Shown one piece after another: positions 19,901 to 30,660 of a stretch of DNA of 31,118 nucleotides. How positions within the stretch are numbered: position 1 is the stretch's first letter; every line of letters starts with the position of its first letter. The stretch lies in contig JBNGIS010034683.1 in NCBI GenBank assembly GCA_049999725.1, positions 1 through 31,118 on the forward strand, in the 5' to 3' direction. Source of the stretch: Haplomitrium mnioides. Taxonomy: Eukaryota > Marchantiophyta > Haplomitriopsida > Calobryales. The notes beneath the pieces are model-generated. The model made no database searches and was not told the DNA's origin. It was given only the letters and a program-made list of their open reading frames with translations. The position numbers and the translations under genes are program-made.

Positions 19901-20137
19901 TGTGGCTGTGATAGAGCAATTTTGTACGTCCGCTTGAATGTTGTAGGGGATGGGCTTCGCCCCCTCTTCCGTAGCTGCAATCTTCTCTGGTACCTCTTGG
20001 GTCCCTTCTTGCTACTTTCGGACTTTCTTGAGGGTCTTCTTTGCTGCCTGCTCTTGTTCCAGAGCCTCCAATTGCCTCCTCACCTGGTTCTACTACTCCG
20101 GTAGAACCATTTCGGATTATCCCTCTGATAATCAGAA

Positions 20138-21647
20138 TCATTGCATGGTGAGGTTGCTTGAGCCACTCCCTTCTGAGCTCTCCGCTCCGACTTCTTTTGG
20201 CTTCTGCTCTTTGCCTTGGCCTTGGCCTTGGTGACCATTTGAAAACAATCCTCGGAAGTGGGAGTCTCTCAGCCCGGCAACTCGGGTTTCTCCTCCAACT
20301 CTAGCGTGATCAGATTGACATTTGTGGGGGGAGGAGGATTTGCACTTGGCGCAGGGGGAGCATCGGGTCTTTGGTTCGGACAATTCATCGCCACATGCCT
20401 CTCCATTTTGCATTGGAAGCACAAGGGTGGTGGTTGGCCATAACCGCTCTTCTGCGGCTCCGGACAGCTTGATGAAATGTGGCCAAGCTAGCCACAATTC
20501 CAACAGACCATGATTGTGGTCCTGGGTGGCCGTGAGGCAGCCCACTAATTCAGTGGTCCTGCATTCCCTCTTGCAGACCTGCTCAGAATTGTCCGAGGTC
20601 CCCCGCTAATCTGATATACTTTTTTTCGGGCCTCCTCCATGACATATTCTACCTCCTCTCTCACGTACTCTAGCGCTTCCTCCCTCACGTAATGCATAGC
20701 GCTAATGTCGTTTGGACACTTCTAGGGGGAGTGTCCGTGCTGCGTGCATCGGATGCACCAGACTCCAACTCTCCGAGTCGGTAGGGGTCTTCCCTCCAGC
20801 TTGATCCCTACCAAGAGGATGTTCATCGCCTCCATCTTTGCACTCAGCTCCTCAATTTGGTCCCTCCCCCATGTCTCCTGCTCATCTCGGGTTCGGGTTC
20901 GATTTTCTTGTATCTCCCCTTGTTGGCCCCTTTGCGATGATGCACCTCCTTGACCAGCTTCTTCTTCTAGAGCTTCTTCTTCTTCTTCTTTCTGGATGAC
21001 CGGTCCTCCTCTGAGTTGCTGCTGCTCGACTCATTCTCGCTTTTTGAGGAGGACTCAGAACTCTGATCCGTCTCTTCGTCACTGTCCAAGGTGTTTCAAG
21101 AATCATCAAAGTCGTATCTGGCCCGTGCCTTTCTACGGGAACTGGTGAGAGAAGCCTTCACATGGGATCGGGCTACATTGACAGCATCCTCTAGAGTCTA
21201 TGGATCCGCCTGTCTCACCCAAGTCCCAATCCCTCTGGGTAGAGCCGCCAGGAACCACGCTATGAGCATCTTGTTAGTGGCTGGTGGTTTCACCTTCCTC
21301 GCCACCTTCTTGAATAGTTGGAGGAATTTCCTCACAGACTCCTTTTTCATCGTGAGCTGACCCATCTTGATCAGGACTTCTGTTTCCTCACCAATCTCAC
21401 AAAACTTTGCTATGAAGGCCTCCTTGAATGCGTGCCAGTACTGTTTGATATTATCCGGCAAATCATTGTACCAGGGTTGGGCTTCACCTTTCAAAACTGC
21501 AAGCAGGATTTTAATCTTCACATGGGCTTCCTCATTTGCTGGTGCAGTGTTTTCAAGGTCGTCCCTCCATGCATCTGGGTCATCCTTTGGGCGTCTCTTG
21601 AAGGACCTGTATTTGACCTGCTGGTTGGCCATCCCTCCACTGGCCAT
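20138..21647 (-). pseudogene. Gypsy gag with three CCHC knuckles (element 2)
   Basis: The likely start is the ATG at 21645-21647 (MASGGMANQQVKYRSFKRR). The capsid-like domain is open to 21198 and includes DDPDAWRDDLENT, GEAQPWYNDLPDNIKQYWHA and ALPRGIGTWVRQ. It has fewer stops than element 1 in this part. After a stop near 21200 the serine/acid-rich and lysine-rich parts follow in broken frames. Knuckles: CIRCTQHGHSP-KC with one stop (about 20718-20759), CWNCG-LGHISSSC with a stop in place of glutamine (about 20464-20505), and CFQCKMERHVAMNC (about 20380-20421). Confidence 0.87.
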
Positions 21648-21814
21648 TGCCACTTCCACCCAACAATCCCTTCTGCCCGCCACTCCTCCTCAACAGACTC
21701 AACCCCCAGTTGCTCTATTTCTCAGCAGTTGCTTTCTCACATGATGACTTGAGTCTCTAGTGCACAAAAAAACCTTTTTGGTTCAAGTTGGTCTCAAGTT
21801 TCTTCAAACCTTTG

Positions 21815-21832
21815 GCCCTCCTTCTAGCGCCA
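21815..21832 (-). other. Candidate primer binding site (element 2)
   Basis: The element strand reads TGGCGCTAGAAGGAGGGC, 9 nt from the LTR end at 21842. It is conserved in element 1 (6764-6781) with one substitution in 18 nt. Confidence 0.5.
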
Positions 21833-22589
21833 AAAACTTCATGTCGCTCCCTTATTCCAAGTCTTAACCCTTCCGATCACCTCTTTGGAGGCAGGGGAGG
21901 ACAGACTATGGGCTTTCAGGTTCTTTTTTAAGATGGCCCCTTGCCAATTATCACTTTGAGGCTCTTAAGATTCTCCCTTTCCTTTCCAGCCTTTAACACA
22001 CCACTCACTCTCTTTTGGTGGCACTCAAGTCAATTAGTCATACAACCCTCAGGTTTCCATTCATACCTCCAGCTAATCTTTGTGTAATTCCTGCACTTTA
22101 TTCCAACGGCCCAATAACTTAGACCCTGCCACCTTATTCGTGCTTTAGGACAGAAGCGTGTTGGTGACCTGCACCACTAAACAATACAAGAGGTCTGGAC
22201 TCCCCCTCTCAGAGTTGTCACAGAACTGGTATAGCAGATCCTAACTATCCTAAGATGCACTAATTCCTACTCTATGCAACAGAATCACGAACAGAGAGCA
22301 TTCACCCCCAGGATATCAGAACTGTGTCAAGGGATTGGACTCCCCCTCCAAGGCTGTTCCCAAGGTCTGTTCAACTATCCTGATGTAGTCTAATCTAAAA
22401 TGTCTCTCAAACACAAATACAGAATGCAACTTTATCTACACATATATGCACAAACATAATTACACTATGTACTGCAAAGAGAAACAGAGTCCTTGAAGGC
22501 CCTTTGGATAGATCCACCATGTGATACCTCCCCTCTGAATCTTGTGCTGCCTTACAGACTGCAGCCCAACAAACACCCACACACCCTTC

Positions 22590-22703
22590 TCTCTAGATAG
22601 TTTTTTAACTTCCCTCACGAGAAGCCTTGACTTTACTTCCTCAGGCTAGGAAGAGGATTTCTTTGACTTCCACCTCTGGAAGACAGTTTTCCCAACTATA
22701 GGT
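22590..22703 (-). repeat. Conserved LTR hairpin block (element 2 5' LTR)
   Basis: Almost identical to 8468-8581, with both stems intact. Confidence 0.6.
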
Positions 22704-22763
22704 ACCCCACTCCACCTCGAGCCTCAACGAGTCTTACTATGCAATGCGCGAGCACTAACGCAG

Positions 22764-22792
22764 CCCCCCCCCCCTCCCCCCCCCCCCCCCCC
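22764..22792. repeat. Poly-C tract (29 nt, one T)
   Basis: It replaces CCCCCCTCTCAACTCCACTT of the sister LTR (about 8639-8658). It may be a real slippage expansion or a sequencing or assembly artefact. Confidence 0.8.
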
Positions 22793-22828
22793 TAGGAATT
22801 ACACCAGAGTGTACTCCGAACACTCAGG

Positions 22829-23450
22829 GTTGATACTCCCACACAATGAATGGCAGAGACGACCCCAAGCTTCTCACTCAACAGCCTCTCCCAAAGTCTT
22901 AGCTGACCAGAATCCCTTCTTGACCTCCGTATCGGTCCACCTCCGCTCTTGTCTACCTGCGAGAACGAGTTCACATGGACTGCTCGAGCATCTAGAGCTC
23001 CTCACTCGGCAATTCTCGGCGCCCCTCTAGTCCACCTCTGAATCCATGCTAGCCCATTAGAGCTAGTTCACCCGCTTCACGTGATCTTCTCACAGGATTC
23101 TCACTCCATCCTCCATTGTTGCAATTTCCTTGTCCTAAGGTCGTTATGCTCTTGTACAAGAAATGAAGAGACGACCCCAAGTCCTCTCTTGGCTGCCTCT
23201 CTCGAAGTCTTAGCCGGCCTGAATCCCTTCTAGACCCCCGTATCAGCCCACCTCCGCTCTAGTCCACCTGCAAGGACGAGTTCACTTGGATCGCCCGAGC
23301 ATCCAGAGCTCCTCACTCTGCGATTCTCGGCGCCCCTCCAATCCACCTCCGAATCCCTTGGCCCCTTGGAGCTAGTGAATTCACCCGCTTCACGTGGTCT
23401 TCTCACTGGATTCCCACTCCAGCCCCCCCTCATTGTGATTTCCCTTCCGT
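22829..23450. repeat. 312-bp tandem dimer inside the LTR (second copy)
   Basis: Units open at GTTGATACTCC (22829) and GTCGTTATGCTC (about 23140). It matches the dimer at 8695-9318. Confidence 0.75.
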
Positions 23451-24179
23451 GTAGTCGCTTCGCGTCCTTAGATTGCTTGTACATCAACCCAAATGAATTC
23501 GAAGGCCATCGAGGTATACCCCTCCGCGTGCTGATCCTTCGAGCTCGATCCGATGAATAGTCGTTAATCTCGTTGGCTCGGAATAGTGGGTGACGACGCG
23601 TGTCCCCTACGGTCATTATTCTCGTTACAACGGAATGGGAGAAGGCGTCATGTGTCCTGCGGTTGGTCGAGAAAAAGACAAGGACAACGGTAACTCAACG
23701 GGATGTCCAAAGAATCTCGCAGGGCAAGATTTTGCAGATTCTCACAGACCCAAGTTCAACAGGAATCTCTGCGAATTCCCCGAATATCCCACGGAACCCC
23801 CTTAAGCGCCACGTCGTCTGCAGCTCTGCTATCCGACACCGCCCCACAAGAGGGTAGGTGGACTGTCGCGCTGACCTCTCGTCCGAAGTTGACCCGTGGA
23901 CTTCCCTCTCATTCATCCACGTTTTCGAAACCCTTCGCAGACTCCCAACGCTCGTCACGTCATCCGAAGAACCCCTCCTAGTCGAGTAAGAACTTGTGCC
24001 AATGTCGATGTTTCGTCATTCCTTCGAGATAAGAACAATGTGCACGCCCGAGGCTCCCTGCGTTAAGTTTTCCAAAAGCTTGATATAAGAACTACAAGGC
24101 CCCTTTGGACCGTCTGCCCCCTCGTCGAACTTTCGGATGCCGCGGCCAGACCCCATTCAAACTTTCTCCCTCGGTCATG

Positions 24180-24615
24180 TCGAATCTGCGTAGAATCACC
24201 CTTTCGGCGTCGCTTGCTCCTCTGTCGGTCGGACCTGCGCTAACTTGTTTTCCCAGCCAACTCCATCTAGCTCCTTGATTCTTCGATACATTGCCTTTTC
24301 GGCATATCCCTTCTTTTCCCCCAGTCGAATCGGCGCCATATCGCCCTTCTAGCTCAGCCTTCTTCTCGTTGGATGGTTCGCGATGGATCACCGTTTCAGC
24401 GTTGCCGCTCTTCGTTGAACTAGACTGTCGATAAGTCGTCTTTTCGCCTCCACTCACTCTTCGTTGGACCGTTCGGTGATTTGTCCCCGTTTCAGCTCTC
24501 CTCTTCTTTTCCTCCTATCGGATCTCCAATAAGTCACCCTTTCGGCACTCTTTTGTTTTCCTTTGACCAGACCCATGATATATCACCCTTTTGGGTCTTT
24601 CTCCTCACTCCCTGG
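24180..24615. repeat. Degenerate ~48-bp tandem array in the LTR (second copy)
   Basis: Same array as 10040-10475, for example GAATCACCCTTTCGG, TAAGTCACCCTTTCGG and ATATCACCCTTTTGG. Confidence 0.65.
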
Positions 24616-25891
24616 TTGGACCCCCTTCGGATCCTTGTTAAGCGGAGTCCCCACTTAGGGAGGCGACTTCTCGCAGATCTCTGGGCTCCCTGGAGCTACC
24701 ACGTCTTCCATAGAATCCCGTAAATTGCTCTGGAGGCACCACGTTTCCGTGGAATCTCAGGGGGCCTTCAGGGAACTCCACGTTTTCGCTAGGATCCGTG
24801 GATTCGAAGAGAAAGCTCGATCAGCCCTTGCAGGGCGCACTCTTGCTTGCGGGATCGAGGCGTCCCCCTTCCCTAGCCTAGCTCGCCCTTGTAACGACCT
24901 CGCCTCCTCATTTTGTCCTCGATCCTTGCTTCTTGATTTGTGGCGCTGCAGGACTTGTCCGCGATCTTCTTCTCCTCTGACTGCCTTCAGATTTCTACGT
25001 TGTGGATCTGTTCTTCCTCCTCGGATCGCTTCACCTGTAGTGGGCGTTCCCTTCTCCCTTGCTCAACTTTGATCCTCGCATCCTCATGCGACCCACGGGT
25101 TCTCGTTGGTCTGCTTCGAATTTTGAAATGGGACCCCTCCTCCGGCTGGCGATCCCAGCTCTCTTCTCATCTCTTCCGTCATGATCCCGTTTTCCTCCTA
25201 GGAATCATGCGCCTTGCTCTTTACTAGCTGTTTGAGAGTAATCCGCTGCTCGTGAGAGGCCTTCACACTTGCAAAGGGCCATTGTGCCAACGATGCTTCA
25301 TTTCCTGAATTCTTCTTTAGGGACCCAAATCACTGGCTAACACACCCTCTCTCAACTCCACTTGAAGAATTACACCAAAGCGCACTCCGAGCACTCTAAG
25401 TTGATGCTCCCATACAAGGAATGCAGAGACGACTCCAAGCTCCTCACTTGGCAGCCTCCTCCGATTTCTCAGCAAGCCAGAATCCCTTCTAGACTCTCGT
25501 ATCGATCCACCTCCGCTCCTAGTCCACTTATGGGGATGAGTTCACTTGGACCGCCTAAGCCTCTAGAGCTCCCCGCCCAGCGATTCTCGGCGCTCCTCCA
25601 GTCCACCTCCACCCCCGATTGCCCCCAACACGAGTTCACGTAGCTTCACGTAGCTTCTCACTAGCAAGGGGGTAGTATGACCGTCGCACTGACTTGGTTC
25701 CGCAGTTGACTTAGCTCGGACCCGGAGGATCCCTCGGACCATCCCTAAGCAACACATCATTTGAAGCCCCGTCGTCCGACGCCGCCCCGCAAAGTGGTAG
25801 TCTGACCGTCGCGCTGACTTTTCTCCGATGAAGACTGCGGACCCTTCTCCTTTGTCCACTTTTCCACTAAACTCTTCGGGCTCGCTGTGCT

Positions 25892-26020
25892 TGCCACGTT
25901 TCCGCTATAAACCTTTGGATTCCCTGGGCCCGCCACCTCTTTGTGAAGCCTTGCGGACTTCCTGGGGCCGCCACGTCTCCGTAAAGTCTTGTGGACTTCC
26001 TGAGGCCACCACGTTATCCG
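25892..26020. repeat. 38-40 bp tandem repeat in the LTR
   Basis: GCCACGTTTCCG-like starts lie at 25892, 25932, 25970 and 26008. A second run lies at about 26700, 26738, 26778 and 26818. CCACGTTTCCGTGG can form a short hairpin. Confidence 0.65.
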
Positions 26021-26363
26021 CTGCCACACCGTCCGACGCTGCCCCGCAAAGGGTAGACGGACTGTCGCTTTGACTTCTTTCCAAAGTTGACCCGTAGACG
26101 TTCTCCAAGTCTTCCCGGGATGCCACATCCTCCGAAGAGTCGCCTTGCCTTGCCGAGTAAGAACAGTGCCTTCGTCGTCGTTTCGAAACCATCTTGCGAT
26201 AAGAACAATACGTGCCTGGGGCTCCCTTCACTAAGTTGTGACCCCGCTCGATATAAGAACAAAAAAGAACTCCATTTTGAACCAACCCCTGGCACGCCTC
26301 CGTGGAACTTTCAAGCGTCGCATCCGTACTCCTTTGAACTTTCGACCTTGTCCTCTCCCAATC

Positions 26364-26600
26364 CGGATCTCCAATAGATCATTCTTTCGACCGACCCTTT
26401 GTTACCCCTTCATCTCCCGATCGGACCTACGATAGATCAACCTTTCGGCTGATCCCTCCGTAACTCCTTTCTCTCCCAATCGGACCTGCGATAGATCAAC
26501 CTTTTGGCTGATCCCTCCTTGCTCTTCCGGTCGGACCTGCGATAGATCAACCTTTCGGTTGGTCCCTCCTTGCTCTTCCAATCGGACCTCTTAATGGATC
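26364..26600. repeat. 51-59 bp tandem repeat in the LTR
   Basis: CGGACCTGCGATAGATCAAC or close variants begin at 26364, 26422, 26481, 26532 and 26583. The units are much cleaner than the related ~48-bp arrays in the element 2 LTRs. Confidence 0.75.
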
Positions 26601-27379
26601 TCTGTTAAGTGGCCTCTCCACATCAGAAGCTCACTTGGAACCCACTTAACCGGGCTCCCCACTTAGGAGGGTTGAGTCTTGCAAAGTCCTTCGGGGCCCG
26701 CCACCTTACCATGAAGACCCGAGGACTCCCTAGAGCCGCCACGTCATCCATCGAATCCCCTGAAGCACTCTAGAGACGCCACGTTTCCGTGGAATCTTTC
26801 AGAGCCCTTTGGAAACTCCACGTTTCCGCTAAGACCCGCAGACTCAAAGAAATGGGTTGGGCCCTTGTAGAGCTCTTCTCACGCTTGCAAGATCAAGGCG
26901 TCCCCTACTCCCTAGCCCAGCTCGCTCTTTCAAAGACCTCGACTCATCCTTCCCGTGTCCAATCCTTGCTTCAGATGTGTGGCATCTGCAGGCATGCCTT
27001 GCGGTCTCCTTCTTCCTTGAGTGCTTTCGGATTTCTGCCTTGTAGCTCCGCTCTTCCTCCTTTGATCGCTTCACCTTAGGTGGGCATTCCTTTCTCCCAC
27101 TAGGCCTCGATTCCCGCATCCCCATAAGACCCACGGGCTCTCGTTTGCTCAATTTGAATTTTAGCAATACCCCTCCCTTGGCTGGCGACCACTGCTCTCT
27201 TCCTTTCTTCCGCAATGATCTCGTTCTCCTCCTCGGATCCATGCGCTCTACTCGTACCCACAGTATTGAAGGATTACTGCTGCTCCCGAGGCGCTCTTAC
27301 ACTTACCAGAGAGGAATTGTGTCAATGATGCTTTCTCTTTGCAGAATTCTGAGTCAACGCTCCAATTTGTTGGCTGACA

Positions 27380-27799
27380 ATCATTCATTTCACTTTAGTT
27401 TGATCTTGTGAAGCACACATCTAAGAGCATAACTCCCAAAGAGGTCTGCTGAAGGTTAGTGATTGGGGCCTTCTACACCTTGAACATAGCACATGAAGTG
27501 CATCACTTGATGACTACTTGGATGCTACACATCCGCTAAAGTCACTGAATATATTAGTTATGAAGTTGTGGAGAGCAAAACTAACCACAACAACAATTAA
27601 ATAGAAGCTGCAATAGTCTAGGAAAAACCTACACATATCACAACTGTGCACGCATAGAGTGCAGCCTAGACAATATGGTGTTAGACACAAAGTTTTAGAC
27701 TATTCAGCCTCATCATGTGTAGTAGTGACAAGCTGCCACAACTTCCTGTTGGTTTTGTCAGTTCCCGACAGCAAGTCCAGATCAATCGTTGTACTGAGT
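27380..27799. other. Unassigned stretch flanking element 1
   Basis: No gene or repeat is recognised. It lies between the element 1 LTR terminus and the Copia relic, so it may be the Copia 3' end or the pre-insertion flank. Confidence 0.4.
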
Positions 27800-29989
27800 T
27801 TCTGCCACTTTTCGGAAGTAACGGGAAAACTTAGTCATGATGATGCCTAGCATTCTACCAATAAGATATAGGTATCTAAGTGTTAAAGCTTTGTCAACTC
27901 ATCTTTATTATTTGCTTATGCAAGATGAAAGTGTTCCCTCATTAAAACCCTCTCATACTCTTGCAAGAAAAAGAGTACAACCACCTAGATCTGTGGAAAT
28001 ATAGACAAATCATAATAGAGAAAAAATCAGAATAATAGAAAGTCAAGTGTCCAAGAGTCAAGATAGATGACGCAAGCTAATGTCGTCACAATGTAGCCAA
28101 TGAAGAGCTGGAGTCAAAGCCTTCATAAATAAATCATCTCGATTGTAGTTGCTTGCAATGAGCTGCACAAAGATAGTATCATCTTATTGCTCATAAGTAA
28201 AGAAAATTTTTGATGCTACGTGCTTGAACAATATTCATTAATGAATCCTTTGGAAACTTGTTCAACATATGTCAAATTATCTTCATACAAAACAATAGGA
28301 TTAGTCAAGCAAGGAAAACCAGAATGCACATTTATATGAGCAAACATACTCCTCAACCAAAATTACTCTATACTACCCTCATACAATGGTATGATCTTTG
28401 CATGGTTAGAAGAGGTACTAGTTAGTGTTTCTTTAAGTTAGTACTCTTCCAAGATATAGTAGTATGGCCATATAGGAACATATAACCAGTTTGTGATTTT
28501 GCATCGTCTAGATCAGATAGATATCCAACATTAGTATAATTGGTGAGGATCTTGTCATTGTGTCTAGAGTAATAAAGTCCCATATCAATGGTGCCTTGTA
28601 AGTATCAAAAGATACGTTTAATGCCATTGCAATATCATATAGTAGGTTGTGAGCTATGTCTAGACAGCAAGTTCATGGCAAAGAAAATGTGAGGACGAGT
28701 TTGGTTAGCAAGAAACATAAGAGCGCTAATGGTTGAGAGATAAGATGTCTTAGATCCAAGTAGGGGCTCATTTTAAGTTCTCTTCGTGAACATATCTTTA
28801 TCTCAATCTAATGTACGTACCTCTATAAAAGATGTAACAAAATGAGCTTTATCAATGTTAAATTGTTTGAGACCTTCTTAGTATATGTACTTTGATGCAA
28901 AATTATACCATCTTCTAAGTACTCAAATTGAAGGTCTATAAACAATAAGTAGTCTCACCAATGTCCTTCATGTCAAAGATTTTCTTAAGCATTGTAATAG
29001 TATGCTCAAGTATGGAATTATCACCAAAAAGGTTAATATCATCAACATATATGGCGACAATTATAAATTCATTGTTGACATGTTAAATGAATAAGCATAG
29101 TGCTATGTCTTCATGGTAAAAACCCATAGCTAGCATCTCTTTCGGAAACCTCTCATACCATATTCTACCACTTTGCTTAAGTGCATATATAGATCTCATG
29201 ATCTAGACTACATATCCATCATTGGCTATAGGCATGGATTGATGCAGAGGAGGGGCTAAAGGTCTACTCGCTGAAATTTGCATCGGATGGACTATAGGTT
29301 CACACCCAATACTCACTCCACTAGACCTCATGGTGGTATGGTGTGTGGAAGTAGATGTATATCTTTGAGGTTTCACTTTGGAGATATGCTCCCCCTAAAT
29401 ATAATAGATATTCTTGGCAACAAGCTCTAATATAAATATGGGTATCCATGGGTATCTAATATCCTATTGAGGTATGCTTTCACGACATCCATCTTATGCA
29501 TCATGAGCTCATGTATTAAAAAAAGCCTACTAGTTATCGACAAGTGATAGCATCCATAACTAGGGCATATGTGAGATCAAAGTCTCTCCGAAGTATCTGT
29601 GTATAGTCTTTGGCTACAAGGTGTGCCTTATGTCTGACAGTTTTGCCTCTAGCATTACGTTTTTTAACAAATATCCACCAATAACCAATCATATGGGTGT
29701 TAGGAGGTGTGGATACAACAAGTCTGAGCACTTTCTTTTGGATCATAGAAGCCAACTTTGAATTCATTGCTTTCTCCCATTCCGGCCAATCAAGGTTGTC
29801 TTGTGCCTCTTTAATAGTCCTTGGACCAAGGGGAATATTAGAAATAGTCTTAGAAATATAGGAAAAATGATCATCTATTTTCACACACTCTTTGTCTCTT
29901 CCAAACAGTCCCAGTATTCATATAGTGAATAGAAATTTCTTTATTCTCTGGTCTCTCTATAGGAGTAATATTTGGTTGAGGTATAGGTG
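27800..29989 (-). pseudogene. Ty1/Copia pol relic: RT and RNase H
   Basis: It reads right to left with many frameshifts. The linker ENKEISIHYMNTGTVWKRQ (before 29884) precedes an open frame at 29534-29884 with DWPEWEKAMNSKLASMI, GYWWIFVKKRNARG and LVAKDYTQ, the Copia RT N-terminus. Then come HKMDVVKAYLN (29466-29505, first catalytic D), IYALKQSGRIWYERF (about 29145-29190) and the active site YVDD (29038-29049). RNase H signatures follow: YLQGTIDMGLYYS, DAKSQTGYMF and TISWKS (28440-28620), then DDLFMKALTPALH (28100-28145), the degenerate form of ADLFTKALP. Integrase and gag are absent. The relic is cut at 29990 by another LTR. Confidence 0.9.
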
Positions 29990-30660
29990 TGTCAGCCCCA
30001 AGGTCGGTTGCTTATCTCCTTTTCCACCGATTTGCGTCGATTTAAGGCTTAATTCCTATTTCAGGACCTTTTATGGGAGGGGCTTTGCACCGAATTGACC
30101 CTAACTCCGCTTAACATACCATGGAATCACTCTACTATGCCCTGGAATACTTGTCCCACTCTACTAAAGTGATTATAGAATACCCTAGAGTGGATTTTAC
30201 GGTCTGAGCAAATTACTTACAACCATAACGTAACGCACACCCACTCACACACCCACAGCTAACACACTTCTTCAGAAAAGTTCAATGCAATCAAATAATA
30301 GATCATAGCATGTACAAACATCAACTTAGGCCTATTGGCCCTTAACATACCCAGCAGTTCTACTTATTCACTGAGTCACTCACAACCGACTCACACACAC
30401 GCACCCGCAATCAGATAGCTTTCAACTTCCATCACTAGAAGCCCTGAGTTTACTTCCTCAGGCTCAGAAGAGGTTTTATTTCACTTCCACCTCTGAAAGA
30501 TAACCCTCTCAACTGTTGGCCCTTACTCCACTCCCTAAACATCCGTCGGATTCCTTGACAGAATTGCCAAACGCACTCTGTAAGCCAGAACACCAACCTA
30601 GTGTTTACTTAAAGAAATCAACACACAAATGCACCCTCCAAGATGCACTAGATTAACTCA
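29990..30660 (-). mobile_element. LTR of a diverged Gypsy relative, inserted into the Copia pol
   Basis: It begins TGTCAGCCCCAAGG at 29990, directly inside the Copia linker coding sequence. It resembles the 6790-7717 LTR region, most clearly at 30411-30515 (the hairpin block). The other end is unclear: it lies near 30660 or beyond the window. It is in the same orientation as the Gypsy LTRs, so it is probably the 3' LTR of a minus-strand element or a solo LTR. Confidence 0.65.
30411..30515 (-). repeat. Conserved LTR hairpin block (diverged LTR)
   Basis: TCAGATAGCTTTCAACTTCC is followed by TTTACTTCCTCAGGCTCAGA and CACTTCCACCTCTGAAAGAT. This is the best-conserved part between this LTR and the other Gypsy LTRs. 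Confidence 0.55.

Larger units (their letters stand above)
7718..25342 (-). mobile_element. Gypsy element 2, internally deleted, nested in the LTR of element 1
   Basis: It is bounded by TGTC...AACA/GACA termini and the 5-bp duplication CACCC. The 5' LTR is 21842-25342 (3,501 bp). The 3' LTR is 7718-10656 plus 18231-18780, split by the inverted-repeat element; joined, it is about 3.49 kb, almost equal to the 5' LTR. The interior (18781-21841) retains the PBS candidate, gag, protease, part of the protease-RT linker and a polypurine tract. RT, RNase H and integrase are missing, so the copy cannot move by itself and may have spread or decayed as a deletion derivative. By eye its LTRs are closer to each other than to element 1. 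Confidence 0.87.
21842..25342 (-). repeat. Element 2 5' LTR (complete, 3,501 bp)
   Basis: It runs from TGTCGCTCC (21842) to GGCTAACA (25342), that is, TG...CA on the element strand. Subregions are a 925-bp part (to about 22763), a poly-C tract, the 312-bp dimer (22829-23450), a degenerate array of about 48 bp (24180-24615) and the part near the LTR 5' end (24793-25342). It holds the empty target site of the inverted-repeat element at 24789-24793. Promoter signals were not identified. Confidence 0.87.
25343..27379 (-). repeat. 5' portion of the element 1 5' LTR
   Basis: The first five bases (CACCC) are the right target duplication of element 2. From 25348 (TCTCTCAACTCCACTTG) the sequence continues exactly where part A (6790-7717) stops, as judged against the intact LTR at 8640-8680. 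It ends TTGGCTGACA at 27379. Joined, the element 1 LTR is about 2.96 kb. It has one 312-bp unit instead of two. Confidence 0.82.

Noticed and set aside
6790-25342. LTR-internal-LTR-internal tandem array produced by unequal recombination
   Set aside because: The clean 5-bp duplication CACCC and the exact continuation of the interrupted LTR at 25348 fit nested insertion better.
27380-27770. Copia 3' LTR starting TGTCGGGAAC on the minus strand at 27770
   Set aside because: No purine tract precedes it and there is no second copy to compare, so it is only a chance TG start.
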